A stretch of 64,000 bases of DNA from Haematospirillum jordaniae (GTDB taxonomy: Bacteria; Pseudomonadota; Alphaproteobacteria; Rhodospirillales; Rhodospirillaceae): positions 1,790,001 to 1,854,000 of the forward strand of contig NZ_CP014525.1 in the NCBI RefSeq assembly GCF_001611975.1, given 5' to 3'. Under the pieces are notes generated by a model. The model saw nothing but the letters and a program-made list of their open reading frames with translations. It was not told the DNA's origin and made no database searches. Every line of letters starts with the position of its first letter. Position 1 is the first letter of the stretch. This document shows positions 24,002 to 33,345 of this stretch, piece after piece. The position numbers were made by a program, and so were the translations under genes.

Positions 24002-24592
24002 CTAATCAACGTCAGCAGCCAGCGCCATCTTCACAATGCGGTCAGGATAGGCAACCTTGCCGTTCAGGGCTTGGTCCCCCTTCTTGATCTGGTCAACATA
24101 CTCCATGCCCTCAACAACTTGTCCCCAAATTGTGTACTTCCTGTCTAGGAATGAAGACGTATCAAAACAAATAAAGAACTGGCTGTCGGCTGAATTTGGG
24201 CTTGCTGCACGGGCCATGGAGACGGTTCCTCTTACATGAGGTTCCTTGGAAAATTCGGCCTTTATGTTCTGTCCAGAACCGCCTGTTCCCGTTCCCGTGG
24301 GGTCGCCTCCTTGAGCCATGAAACCATCAATAACTCGGTGAAAAGGTGTGCCGTCATAATAACCCTGCCGCACCAACTCCTTTATTCTTGCAACATGATT
24401 CGGTGCTAGATCAGGGCGCATCTTGATGACAACACGCCCGTAGTCTAAATCCATATACAGGGTATTTTCCGGATCCATGGCCGTTTTCCGGGCTTCTACC
24501 GTATTGACAGTCATAAGAAACATTACTCCAGCAAGAAAAAGTGCAAATGAGCGGATCAACACAGGGTTCCTCCAAGCCAGCAGGGCTACCAT
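24002..24592 (-). CDS. Peptidyl-prolyl cis-trans isomerase, cyclophilin type, exported
   Basis: A 196-residue protein with an N-terminal hydrophobic export signal (residues about 12-34, probable cleavage after VEA) and a compact cyclophilin domain. Typical stretches are FHRVIDGFMAQGGDPTGTGTGG, KAEFSKEPHVRGTVSMARA, SADSQFFIC and the FLDRKYTIWGQVVEGM end. It accelerates proline isomerisation during folding of periplasmic proteins. The start overlaps the coaD stop by 7 bases, making a gyrA-coaD-ppi unit. tRNA-Lys lies downstream on the same strand but has its own promoter. Confidence 0.93.
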   Translation of the reverse strand: MVALLAWRNPVLIRSFALFLAGVMFLMTVNTVEARKTAMDPENTLYMDLDYGRVVIKMRPDLAPNHVARIKELVRQGYYDGTPFHRVIDGFMAQGGDPTGTGTGGSGQNIKAEFSKEPHVRGTVSMARAASPNSADSQFFICFDTSSFLDRKYTIWGQVVEGMEYVDQIKKGDQALNGKVAYPDRIVKMALAADVD

Positions 24593-25101
24593 GGACGCTC
24601 GCCCTCGGCAAAACGTTCTTTCAGGGCTTTGCGTACTACAGGGGGCACAAAACTGTCGATCTTTCCTTCCAAGAAGCTGATCTCTTTCACAAACCGGGAA
24701 GAGATAAACTGGCTTCCCTCCGAAGCCATCAAAAAGATGGTCTCTACGCGTGAATCTAGGCGAGCATTCATGCCGGCCATCTGGAACTCATATTCAAAAT
24801 CCGAGACAGCCCGGAGGCCTCGAACAATAACGGACGCCCCCTGTTGCAAAGCAAAGTTCATGAGAAGACCGTTAAAAGGCCTGATCTCTATAATGGTACC
24901 TTCAAGCTTCAGGGCGTCCACAGCTTCCCTAGTCAGCTCCACACGCTGTTCTAGCGTAAAAAGGGGTCCTTTTCCAACATTTTGGGCTACGCCCACAATC
25001 AACCGGTCCAAAACCTTGGCTGCCCGACTAATAATGTCCAAGTGCCCATTGGTGACAGGATCGAATGTTCCGGGATAAACGCCGGTTCTGCACTTTTCCA
25101 T
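24586..25101 (-). CDS. coaD: Phosphopantetheine adenylyltransferase
   Basis: A 171-residue nucleotidyltransferase. The T/HxGH motif is GTFDPVTNGH at residues 11-20, followed by RPFNGLLMNFA, VRGLRAVSDFEYEFQMAGMN and the ISSRFVKEI nucleotide-binding motif. It transfers AMP to 4'-phosphopantetheine in coenzyme A synthesis. Length is normal. It starts 6 bases after the gyrA stop and overlaps the cyclophilin gene, so it is co-transcribed with both. A second CoA gene, coaX, is in this window at 48.6-49.4 kb. Confidence 0.96.
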   Translation of the reverse strand: MEKCRTGVYPGTFDPVTNGHLDIISRAAKVLDRLIVGVAQNVGKGPLFTLEQRVELTREAVDALKLEGTIIEIRPFNGLLMNFALQQGASVIVRGLRAVSDFEYEFQMAGMNARLDSRVETIFLMASEGSQFISSRFVKEISFLEGKIDSFVPPVVRKALKERFAEGERPW

Positions 25102-25107
25102 CAGGGT

Positions 25108-27861
25108 TCATGCCTCATCTGGAAGAGACGCTATACCATCCATGTCCTGATCCTGAGCGCCATCACCATTTCCCTCCCCGACATCCGGCAGCCGCGCAAC
25201 AGAAACCACTTTTTCTTCTGCAGCTGTACGGAAGAGCGTAACACCTTGCGTTTTACGCCCAGCGATTCGCACATCGTGGACAGGCATACGGATCAGCTGC
25301 CCCCCATCGGAAATAAGCATGATCTGATCATCAGTGCCAATTGGGAACGAAGCAACGACAGCCCCGTTACGCTCTTTCATCTCAATATTGGCAAACCCCT
25401 GCCCGCCTCGTCCGGTCACGCGATATTCATATGCCGACGTTCTCTTTCCAAACCCATTCTCGGTGATGGTCAAGATGAACTCTTCGGCATCCTGCAATCT
25501 CTGGAAGTTGTCCGGAGTCATGGTCGTGTCATCACCCTCGGATACGACATACTCTTCCTCATCACCTTCCCCGGATGACCGTCGGAGCTGGGCTGCCATT
25601 CTCAAATATGCATCGCGCTCGGCTGTTTCAAAGTCAACATGCTGCAAAACTGTCATCGACATGACTTCGTCTTGTGTGGCAAGGCGTATACCGCGCACCC
25701 CTGTCGAGGTCCGGCCACTGAACACGCGAACATCACCAACATGGAAGCGAATGCATTTGCCAAGACGGGTGGACAGAAGGATATCCTGCTGTTCTGTACA
25801 CGGGACAACCGAAACCAAGCGTTCCCCACCTTCTTCCAGCTTCATGGCTATCTTGCCGTTGGACTTGACATTGGTAAAGTCAGACAAGCTGTTACGGCGT
25901 ACGTTCCCGGTTGATGTGGCAAACATAACGGTCAGATCAGACCATTGGCTCTCATCCTCGGGAAGAGGCATAACCGTAGCAATACGCTCTCCTTCCTGTA
26001 TCGGCAACAAATTGACCAGAGCCTTGCCCTTGCTTTGTGGGCTACCCTCAGGAAGGCGATAGACTTTCATCTTGTACGCCATGCCCGAAGTCGAGAAGAA
26101 GAGGACCGGTGTATGCGTATTGGCAACAAACAGATTGGTCACAAAATCTTCTTCTTTGGTTGCCATCCCGGAACGCCCTTTCCCACCACGACGCTGGGCA
26201 CGGTAGGTCGAAAGCGGCACACGCTTGATATAGCCTGTATTGGTTATGGTGACGACCATGTCCTCTTTCTGGATCAGGTCTTCGATATCATGCTCAAACT
26301 CAGATTCTTCGATAACTGTTCGGCGAGGCGTAGCGTAAGCCGCACGAATATCTACCAATTCTTCCCGGATAATGGCGTACAGCCTCTCGCGGCTACCCAG
26401 AATGGACAAATACTCTTCAATCTGGCCGCCTATTTCCCGTAGCTCTCCATGGATCTTGTCACGCTCCAACCCCGTCAAGCGATGCAGTCTAAGGTCCAGA
26501 ATGGATTTGGCCTGAACCTCGGAAAGCCGATACCGACCATCCACAACAACATGCTCAGGATCGGCGATCAATTCAATAAGAGGAGCAACATCTGCTGCAT
26601 CCCAGTCGCGTGACATCAACTCCTGCTTCGCAATATGTGGGTCAGAGGCAGCCCGAATCAGCTTGATCACAGGATCAAGGTTGGCAACAGCTATGCCAAG
26701 CCCAACCAACACATGAGCCCTGTCCCGCGCCTTTCCAAGCTCGAACATTGTGCGACGACGCACAACTTCTTCCCGGAACCGTACGAAGGCCGTTAGAATG
26801 TCGCGGATACCCATCAGTTCAGGACGGCCACCGTTGATGGCCAACATATTGGCACCAAACGACGTCTGCAGGGGGGTAAACCGATAAAGCTGGTTCAGGA
26901 CAATTTCGGCAACAGCATCGCGCTTGACTTCGATGACAACACGAACGCCTTGGTGGTCGGACTCATCACGCAGGTCTGAAATGCCCTCGATCTTCTTGTC
27001 ACGGACCAGTTCGGCCATTTTCTCGATCATCGAAGCCTTGTTGACCTGATAGGGGATCTCGGTCACAACGATGGCTTCACGACCATTTCGTATTTCTTCT
27101 ATCGCACATTTCGCCCGCATGACGATCGAGCCCCGCCCGGTCATATAGGCGGAACGGATGCCTGAACGACCAAGAATACTTCCGCCAGTCGGAAAATCCG
27201 GGCCGGGTACGATGTCCAATATAGCATCGTCCGGAAGGTCGGGCGTATCGATCAGAGCAATGCAGGCATCCAAGATTTCCCCAAGATTGTGGGGGGGAAT
27301 ATTGGTTGCCATGCCAACAGCGATGCCCCCAGCCCCGTTGACCAGCAGATTGGGAAAGCGGGCAGGAAGAACGGAAGGTTCCGATGTGCTTTCGTCATAG
27401 TTAGGATGAAAATCGACCGTTTCCTTGTCAATGTCATCCAGCAGGGAGTGCGCGGAACGAGCCATGCGCGCCTCGGTATAGCGCATGGCCGCCGGGGGAT
27501 CCCCGTCCATCGATCCAAAGTTTCCCTGACCATCGACCAAGGGAAGACGCATGGAAAAGTCTTGGGCCATGCGCACCATGGCATCATAGATGGCGCTATC
27601 ACCGTGCGGGTGATATTTACCCATAACATCCCCGACGATGCGGGCCGACTTTTTGTAAGGACGGTTATAGTCGTATCCGCCTTCCTTCATGGCGAAGAGA
27701 ATGCGACGGTGCACCGGCTTCAAGCCGTCCCGAACATCTGGCAGGGCACGGGATACAATCACGCTCATTGCATAATCGAGGTACGAGCGTTTCATCTCGT
27801 CTTCGATAGTTACAGGCGCAATGTCACGATCAAATGGTGTCGGGATGGCGTTTTCGGTCAA
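25108..27861 (-). CDS. gyrA: DNA gyrase subunit A
   Basis: A 917-residue type IIA topoisomerase subunit. The winged-helix core carries the catalytic Tyr128 (AAMRYTEARM). The quinolone-determining region reads HPHGDSAIYD, with Ser89 and Asp93 at the positions of E. coli Ser83 and Asp87, so no classical resistance change is present. The C-terminal beta-pinwheel contains the GyrA box QRRGGKG, which separates gyrase from ParC. An acidic tail (about 885-917) follows. The predicted start codon is TTG at 27861; no ATG or good Shine-Dalgarno was found nearby. The 198 bases back to ssb contain no gene. It heads gyrA-coaD-ppi. Confidence 0.97.
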   Translation of the reverse strand: MTENAIPTPFDRDIAPVTIEDEMKRSYLDYAMSVIVSRALPDVRDGLKPVHRRILFAMKEGGYDYNRPYKKSARIVGDVMGKYHPHGDSAIYDAMVRMAQDFSMRLPLVDGQGNFGSMDGDPPAAMRYTEARMARSAHSLLDDIDKETVDFHPNYDESTSEPSVLPARFPNLLVNGAGGIAVGMATNIPPHNLGEILDACIALIDTPDLPDDAILDIVPGPDFPTGGSILGRSGIRSAYMTGRGSIVMRAKCAIEEIRNGREAIVVTEIPYQVNKASMIEKMAELVRDKKIEGISDLRDESDHQGVRVVIEVKRDAVAEIVLNQLYRFTPLQTSFGANMLAINGGRPELMGIRDILTAFVRFREEVVRRRTMFELGKARDRAHVLVGLGIAVANLDPVIKLIRAASDPHIAKQELMSRDWDAADVAPLIELIADPEHVVVDGRYRLSEVQAKSILDLRLHRLTGLERDKIHGELREIGGQIEEYLSILGSRERLYAIIREELVDIRAAYATPRRTVIEESEFEHDIEDLIQKEDMVVTITNTGYIKRVPLSTYRAQRRGGKGRSGMATKEEDFVTNLFVANTHTPVLFFSTSGMAYKMKVYRLPEGSPQSKGKALVNLLPIQEGERIATVMPLPEDESQWSDLTVMFATSTGNVRRNSLSDFTNVKSNGKIAMKLEEGGERLVSVVPCTEQQDILLSTRLGKCIRFHVGDVRVFSGRTSTGVRGIRLATQDEVMSMTVLQHVDFETAERDAYLRMAAQLRRSSGEGDEEEYVVSEGDDTTMTPDNFQRLQDAEEFILTITENGFGKRTSAYEYRVTGRGGQGFANIEMKERNGAVVASFPIGTDDQIMLISDGGQLIRMPVHDVRIAGRKTQGVTLFRTAAEEKVVSVARLPDVGEGNGDGAQDQDMDGIASLPDEA

Positions 27862-28059
27862 GGCACAAACTCGATAGACAGCGAAGGGGTAAAGGTTCCG
27901 GCCCTACAGGGGCCAAAAGTTACCGTTCCGCAGATTGGGACAATGAACTGAAACTACAGGAAGGGGACTGTAGCACAGGGTGCTCCCGACCGACAACCGG
28001 GGCCCGCACAAAAGGCACTGGCGGATATCATCAACCAGCCAGGAAGAGGTGCCAAAAGA

Positions 28060-28596
28060 TCAGAATGGAATTTCATCATCCAGATCATTGCGGGAAGCCG
28101 CATCCCAACCACTACCACCAGATCGGCTGCTTGGCTCAGGACTTCCACCAAATCTCGGCGATGCCCCATATCCCGGCGTGCTGTCCGCTCCCGCAAAGCC
28201 CACCGTTTCCATGACCTGCATATCACCACCCTGTCCACCGCCGGAACGGCTATCGAGCAGGGTGAGCTCACCTCTGTAGGCCTGCAGGACAACTTCTGTG
28301 GAATAACGCTCCTGACCACTCTGGTCTGTCCACTTGCGGGTTTGCAGTTGCCCCTCCAAGTATACCTTGGACCCTTTTCGCAGATAACGTTCTGCAATTT
28401 CACCCAGATTCGGGTTAAAAATCACAACGCGGTGCCATTCTGTCTTTTCCCGTCGCTCTCCGGTCTGACGATCTTTCCAGCTTTCGGACGTTGCAACGGT
28501 CATATTGACGATCTTCTGGCCGTTTTGTGTACTGCGGACCTCGGGATCACGACCAAGGTTGCCGACCAGAATCACTTTGTTGACACTGCCTGCCAT
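28060..28596 (-). CDS. ssb: Single-stranded DNA-binding protein
   Basis: A 178-residue SSB. The OB fold covers residues 1-110 (NKVILVGNLGRDPEVR, TEWHRVVIF, GSKVYLEGQLQTRKW). A Gly/Ser-rich linker follows, ending in the acidic tip DDEIPF that recruits repair and replication partners. It coats single-stranded DNA. AGGAG lies nine bases before ATG 28596. It is divergent from uvrA. The shared intergenic region holds a probable LexA box, so SOS control of ssb is possible as well. Confidence 0.97.
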   Translation of the reverse strand: MAGSVNKVILVGNLGRDPEVRSTQNGQKIVNMTVATSESWKDRQTGERREKTEWHRVVIFNPNLGEIAERYLRKGSKVYLEGQLQTRKWTDQSGQERYSTEVVLQAYRGELTLLDSRSGGGQGGDMQVMETVGFAGADSTPGYGASPRFGGSPEPSSRSGGSGWDAASRNDLDDEIPF

Positions 28597-28685
28597 GGCA
28601 AGGGTACTCCTATTTGTAACGTGGCCGAACTCTACCCCCCCCTGATCAGAAGGAAAAGACTGCTTTTACCCAAAGCCAGCCCGAT

Positions 28686-28718
28686 GTTCGCTTTTTGTTT
28701 TTGACAGCCGTATAAAAT
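28686..28718 (+). promoter_or_regulatory. uvrA promoter with probable LexA (SOS) box
   Basis: GTTC (28686-28689), seven bases, then GTTT (28697-28700) gives GTTC-N7-GTTT, one mismatch from the alphaproteobacterial LexA consensus GTTC-N7-GTTC. A strong -10-like TATAAAAT lies at 28711-28718. LexA bound here would cover the -35 region. The -35 itself is weak. Transcription from this -10 would begin near 28725, downstream of the ATG at 28719, supporting the later uvrA start. Confidence 0.6.
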
Positions 28719-28784
28719 ATGCGAAACAAAGAATGTACTTTTGTCTCGAAACATCCCCCGGTTGACTATCAGGTTCTTGATACC

Positions 28785-31628
28785 ATGCATGAAATACGTA
28801 TCCGCGGAGCCCGTGAACATAATTTGAAGAATCTTGATGTAACCCTGCCTCGGGACAAGCTTGTTGTTATCACCGGTCTGTCCGGATCGGGGAAATCATC
28901 GTTGGCTTTTGACACAATTTATGCCGAAGGACAGCGGCGCTACGTGGAATCCCTGTCTGCCTACGCCCGGCAGTTCCTTGAATTGATGCAAAAACCGGAT
29001 GTCGATTCCATTGAAGGTTTGTCGCCTGCCATCTCTATCGAACAGAAGACGACTTCGCGCAATCCACGTTCAACAGTAGGTACCGTAACCGAGATCTATG
29101 ATTATATGCGCCTTTTATGGGCGCGCATCGGCGTTCCTTGGTCACCTGCAACGGGGCTGCCAATTGAATCCCAGACCGTTAGCCAAATGGTTGATCGTAT
29201 TCTTGCTATGCCTCAAGGCAAGAAGATCCTGCTTCTGGCGCCAATTGTACGAGGACGCAAGGGTGAGTACAAGAAAGAGCTTCTGGAGCTTCAGAAGAAA
29301 GGGTATCAGCGGGTAAAAATTGATGGATCCGTATACCTGATTGATGAAGCCCCTTCCCTGAACAAGAAAACCAAACATGACATCGATGTTGTCGTTGACC
29401 GGCTTGCTATCCGCGAAGGGATTGAAACGCGTCTTGCAGATTCGCTAGAACAGGCTCTTCAGTTATCAGACGGACTTGTATGGGTTGAGGATGCGGAAAG
29501 CGCTGAGAGAGTGACATTCTCCGCAAAATTTGCATGTCCGGTTTCCGGCTTTACAATTGATGAGATTGAACCAAGGCTTTTTTCTTTCAACAATCCGTTT
29601 GGTGCTTGCCCAGCGTGTGATGGCTTGGGAATCAAGCTCTACTTTGATCCCGAGCTGATTGTTCCAGACCCCCTGCTGTCCTTGGCAGAAGGAGCTGTTG
29701 TGCCTTGGTCTACGGGTGGAGAACCATCACCTTACTACGCCCAGGCACTTGAAAGTGTCGCTGCCCATTGTGGCACAGACATGCAAACACCTTGGCAAAA
29801 AATCCCTGAAACAGCACGGGCTGTTCTTTTGTATGGATCCGGTCGTACGTCTGTCGCCATGACCTATTATGACGGACGGCGGCGCTATAGCGTGGAGCGT
29901 CCGTTTGAGGGCATTATACCAAGCATAGAACGGCGGTGGAGGGAAACAGAGAGCCAGCAGGTTCGCGATGACCTGTCCCGCTATCAGGCGTCGTCTCCTT
30001 GCGAAACATGTGGTGGACGCCGCCTCAAGCCCGAAGCCTTGGCTGTGCGGGTCCATGGATCTGATATTGCGGCCATCAGCGATCTTTCTATTTCTGAATC
30101 GCTTGCTTGGTTCTCTGGCCTTGATCAGCACTTGACGACAAAGGATCGGGAGATTGCGGCACGTATCCTGAAGGAAATTGTCGAGCGCCTCACCTTTCTG
30201 GGGAATGTCGGGCTTGGGTATTTAACCTTGTCCAGAATGTCGGGAACCCTGTCCGGTGGCGAGAGCCAGCGTATTCGACTGGCTTCCCAAATTGGTTCAG
30301 GCTTGACCGGTGTATTGTACGTTCTCGATGAGCCATCAATTGGTCTTCACCAGAGAGATAATGACCGCCTTCTTGAAACCCTACGCAGGTTGAGGGATCT
30401 GGGAAATACTGTCCTTGTTGTGGAACATGACGAAGACGCTATACGAACAGCTGACTACCTGGTTGATATGGGGCCGGGAGCAGGCGTGAACGGAGGAATG
30501 ATTGTTGCCGCTGGCACACCCGATGAAGTGATGAAGCACCCAGACAGTTTAACAGGCCACTATCTTTCCGGGACCAGATCTATCGCGATCCCGGACACAA
30601 GGCGTTCCGGCAACGGGAACGCCCTGACAATAATAGGAGCCAGAACCCATAACCTTCAGAACATTGACGTAACAATTCCACTAGGGACATTTACGTGCGT
30701 TACTGGTGTTTCCGGGGGGGGGAAGTCATCTCTTGTTATTGAAACCCTTTACAAGGCACTGGCCCGTTCTCTTCATGGATCGCGGGAGATACCTGGCCCT
30801 CATGATCGCATCGATGGGATAGCTCACATTGACAAGATTGTTGATATAGACCAATCCCCAATCGGAAGAACGCCCCGATCAAACCCTGCTACATATACCG
30901 GTGCCTTTACGCCTATTCGCGATTGGTTCGCCAACCTTCCCGAGGCGAAAGCCCGTGGTTACAAGCCCGGCCGTTTCAGCTTCAATGTCAAGGGAGGGCG
31001 ATGCGAGGCATGCCAAGGAGACGGGTTGATCAAGATAGAGATGCATTTTCTGCCCGATGTCTATGTCACGTGTGATGTGTGCAAAGGAAAGCGATACAAC
31101 CGTGAGACCTTAGAAGTAAATTATAAAAACAAGTCAATAGCGGATGTTCTTGAGATGACTGTCGAAGAGGCCGTTGACTTTTTTCAGGCTGTTCCATCCA
31201 TCCGCGACAAGATGAAACTTCTGTCCCGGGTCGGGCTGGGGTATATCCATATTGGGCAACAGGCAACCACGCTGTCCGGTGGCGAAGCCCAACGGGTCAA
31301 GCTATCAAAGGAGCTTTCCCGTCGCGCGACCGGACGAACGTTGTATATTTTGGATGAACCAACAACAGGTCTACATTTTGAGGATGTAAGAAAGCTTCTT
31401 CATGTTCTGCAGGAACTGGTGCACCAAGGTAATACAGTTGTTGTGATCGAACATAATCTCGAAGTCATCAAGACTGCTGACTGGATTATCGATATGGGCC
31501 CAGAAGGCGGTTCAGGAGGAGGCTATGTCGTTGCAGCAGGAACACCAGAAACGGTAGCAGAAACGAGAAAAAGTTATACAGGACAATATCTTGCTCCCTA
31601 TCTCATTAAAGGTAGGATGAAGCAATAA
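28785..31628 (+). CDS. uvrA: Excinuclease ABC subunit A
   Basis: A 947-residue damage-recognition ATPase of nucleotide excision repair. Walker A 1 is GLSGSGKSS at residues 31-39; the second half has GVSGGGKSS, and both LSGGE signatures are present (TLSGGESQRIRL, TLSGGEAQRVKL). Zinc-finger cysteines occur in CPACDGLG, CETCGG and CEACQGDG...CDVCKGKR. The frame opens at 28719, but ATG 28785 is chosen because MHEIRIRGAREHNLKN aligns with the known N-terminus and the upstream -10 box would otherwise sit over the start. It ends 11 bases from the convergent peptidase gene, with no visible terminator between. Confidence 0.97.
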   Translation: MHEIRIRGAREHNLKNLDVTLPRDKLVVITGLSGSGKSSLAFDTIYAEGQRRYVESLSAYARQFLELMQKPDVDSIEGLSPAISIEQKTTSRNPRSTVGTVTEIYDYMRLLWARIGVPWSPATGLPIESQTVSQMVDRILAMPQGKKILLLAPIVRGRKGEYKKELLELQKKGYQRVKIDGSVYLIDEAPSLNKKTKHDIDVVVDRLAIREGIETRLADSLEQALQLSDGLVWVEDAESAERVTFSAKFACPVSGFTIDEIEPRLFSFNNPFGACPACDGLGIKLYFDPELIVPDPLLSLAEGAVVPWSTGGEPSPYYAQALESVAAHCGTDMQTPWQKIPETARAVLLYGSGRTSVAMTYYDGRRRYSVERPFEGIIPSIERRWRETESQQVRDDLSRYQASSPCETCGGRRLKPEALAVRVHGSDIAAISDLSISESLAWFSGLDQHLTTKDREIAARILKEIVERLTFLGNVGLGYLTLSRMSGTLSGGESQRIRLASQIGSGLTGVLYVLDEPSIGLHQRDNDRLLETLRRLRDLGNTVLVVEHDEDAIRTADYLVDMGPGAGVNGGMIVAAGTPDEVMKHPDSLTGHYLSGTRSIAIPDTRRSGNGNALTIIGARTHNLQNIDVTIPLGTFTCVTGVSGGGKSSLVIETLYKALARSLHGSREIPGPHDRIDGIAHIDKIVDIDQSPIGRTPRSNPATYTGAFTPIRDWFANLPEAKARGYKPGRFSFNVKGGRCEACQGDGLIKIEMHFLPDVYVTCDVCKGKRYNRETLEVNYKNKSIADVLEMTVEEAVDFFQAVPSIRDKMKLLSRVGLGYIHIGQQATTLSGGEAQRVKLSKELSRRATGRTLYILDEPTTGLHFEDVRKLLHVLQELVHQGNTVVVIEHNLEVIKTADWIIDMGPEGGSGGGYVVAAGTPETVAETRKSYTGQYLAPYLIKGRMKQ

Positions 31629-31639
31629 GTTGCCCCTAC

Positions 31640-32650
31640 TTATCGGACTGCAACCATTTTTGGGAGATAGACTTGGGGGTCGAGCGCTTGAGACCCCTTC
31701 CGAATTTCAAAATGAAGCTGCGGATGTTTTACATTACCTGTGGACCCGACACGCGCAATGGTTTGTCCACGCCGCACAATATCGCCACGATGTACCAGAA
31801 TATCTGAACTATGAGCGTAGGCTGTCATCCAGCCTCCCTCGTGTTTTACAAGAATAAGATTACCAAATCCCTTGATACCATTTCCTGCATAAGCAACCGT
31901 ACCTTTGTCTGCAGCAAGAATAGGTGTACCCGCTGGTGCGGCAATATTGATACCATCATTCCTGAAGCCCTTACCCGCAGGTCCAAAACTACCAACCACC
32001 TTGCCTCGAACGGGCCACGCAAAAGCTTGCCTGCCATTGGAAGATACTTTTTTATCTGGCGACGCAGCTTTCTGTGTAGAAGCAGCGCGTATACCTTCTT
32101 GTTTTATCGGCTGAGGCGAACGGCTAGGCGTATGTTCTGCTACTTTTTCTGCCTGAATCGGTACGGACTTCCGGTATTTCACACTAGGTGGAAGGACAAG
32201 AATCTGCCCTTTGCGAATGATGTATGGTGGAGAAAGATTATTTTTCTGCGCCACATCATCGACGCCAACATGATAGCGGCTTGCAATTGCACCCAAAGTT
32301 TCGCCAGGAGCAACTGTATACCACCGAGAGGCTGGCACATGCAGCTTTTGCCCGACGATAAGGGCATAAGGTGGCTTAAGATTATTTTCAGTGATTAAAA
32401 CCCGAACGGGGATTTTGTGACGTCGAGAAAGTGAATACAAGGTATCCCCACGCAAAACAACAAGCGTCTTATCTGTATTTGTACGGCCAAGGCGGCCTGC
32501 TGTCTCTTTACTTGAAGATGATACCCAAGGTGCCTTGAAACGCTCGGCACCGCCGCAACTTGTCATGACAGGAAGCAGCAGAAGCAAGACAACGTAAAAT
32601 GATCGCAATGAACGAGAGCGTCTCATGAAAGAAACAATACGCCTACTCAT
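31640..32650 (-). CDS. LysM/M23 family peptidoglycan-binding lipoprotein (NlpD-like)
   Basis: About 336 residues. A hydrophobic signal ends in VMTSC, a probable lipobox. Two LysM modules follow (LVVLRGDTLYSLSRRHKIP and YTVAPGETLGAIASRYHVG), then a basic linker and a C-terminal M23 domain (GRQAFAWPVRGKVVGSFG onward). The domain has NDGINIAAPAGTPILAA and HPQLHFEIRKG. Catalytic ligands look partly altered: GINI replaces the usual GxDI/GxDL and YAHSSDI replaces YxHL. It may therefore be an amidase activator of the NlpD/EnvC type rather than an active endopeptidase. Starts TTG 32692 and ATG 32626 are alternatives. Last gene of the surE-pcm run. Confidence 0.85.
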   Translation of the reverse strand: MSRRIVSFMRRSRSLRSFYVVLLLLLPVMTSCGGAERFKAPWVSSSSKETAGRLGRTNTDKTLVVLRGDTLYSLSRRHKIPVRVLITENNLKPPYALIVGQKLHVPASRWYTVAPGETLGAIASRYHVGVDDVAQKNNLSPPYIIRKGQILVLPPSVKYRKSVPIQAEKVAEHTPSRSPQPIKQEGIRAASTQKAASPDKKVSSNGRQAFAWPVRGKVVGSFGPAGKGFRNDGINIAAPAGTPILAADKGTVAYAGNGIKGFGNLILVKHEGGWMTAYAHSSDILVHRGDIVRRGQTIARVGSTGNVKHPQLHFEIRKGSQALDPQVYLPKMVAVR

Positions 32651-32688
32651 GCCCCTGCGACAATCCAAAGAAATGCCCTCTGGCACTA

Positions 32689-33345
32689 TCAAGCCTGAAC
32701 GCGGCCGGGATTACCAATTCCCTGAAGCATGGGGACGAAACGAACAGGAAACAGAATCTCACCGTTTAAACAGCCTGTAACCGGATCTTTCACGTAACGC
32801 CACAACTGCTGGATACCAAACTCTGGGCCAACAGGAATAACAAGAACTCCCGATGGAGCAAGCTGTTCAGTCAAGGCACAGGGGACCTCAGATGCCGCCG
32901 CGGTCACAATGATACGATCGAAAGGAGCTTGTTCGGGCCACCCGCGCCAACCATCTCCTATACGGGGTGTTACGTTTGACAGCCCAAGAGATGTAAACCG
33001 CTTTTCAGCAGCTAGATAAAGATCCCTGTGCCGCTCCAAGCTATAAATACGTCGGCACAGGCGAGCAAGAACAGCGGCTTGATATCCGGAACCTGTTCCG
33101 ATTTCCAAGACCTTATGCCCTTCTTTTGTGTCAAGGGCCTGGGTCATTGCCGCAACCACAAGGGGCTGACTAATGGTTTGCCCACAGCCGATAGGAAGTG
33201 CCCGGTCTTCCCATGCTTCAGTCTCCAAGGTGCTATCAACAAAAAGATTGCGGGGTACTAGTTCTATAGCCTTCAGCAGGCGGGTATCCGTAATACCAGC
33301 CTGCCGAAGGTCCATAATTAAACGGGCAGCCCGCGCATCCCTCAT
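32689..33345 (-). CDS. pcm: Protein-L-isoaspartate O-methyltransferase
   Basis: A 218-residue SAM-dependent enzyme that methylates isoaspartyl residues to start repair of aged proteins. Visible motifs are GCGQTISQPLVVAAMTQAL, SAM motif I VLEIGTGSGYQAAVLA, then IYSLERH, and IIVTAAASEVP. The surE stop region overlaps its start by four bases, the classic surE-pcm pair of stress-survival genes. The peptidase-type lipoprotein follows directly, as surE-pcm-nlpD does in E. coli. Full length. Confidence 0.95.
   Translation of the reverse strand: MRDARAARLIMDLRQAGITDTRLLKAIELVPRNLFVDSTLETEAWEDRALPIGCGQTISQPLVVAAMTQALDTKEGHKVLEIGTGSGYQAAVLARLCRRIYSLERHRDLYLAAEKRFTSLGLSNVTPRIGDGWRGWPEQAPFDRIIVTAAASEVPCALTEQLAPSGVLVIPVGPEFGIQQLWRYVKDPVTGCLNGEILFPVRFVPMLQGIGNPGRVQA

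Noticed and set aside
25334..27951. Several + strand frames (up to 242 codons) opposite gyrA
   Set aside because: They mirror a full-length gyrA with catalytic Tyr and GyrA box; none has a family signature.
28719..28784. Longer N-terminus of UvrA starting at 28719
   Set aside because: A TATAAAAT box overlaps this ATG and the extension has no counterpart in UvrA proteins.
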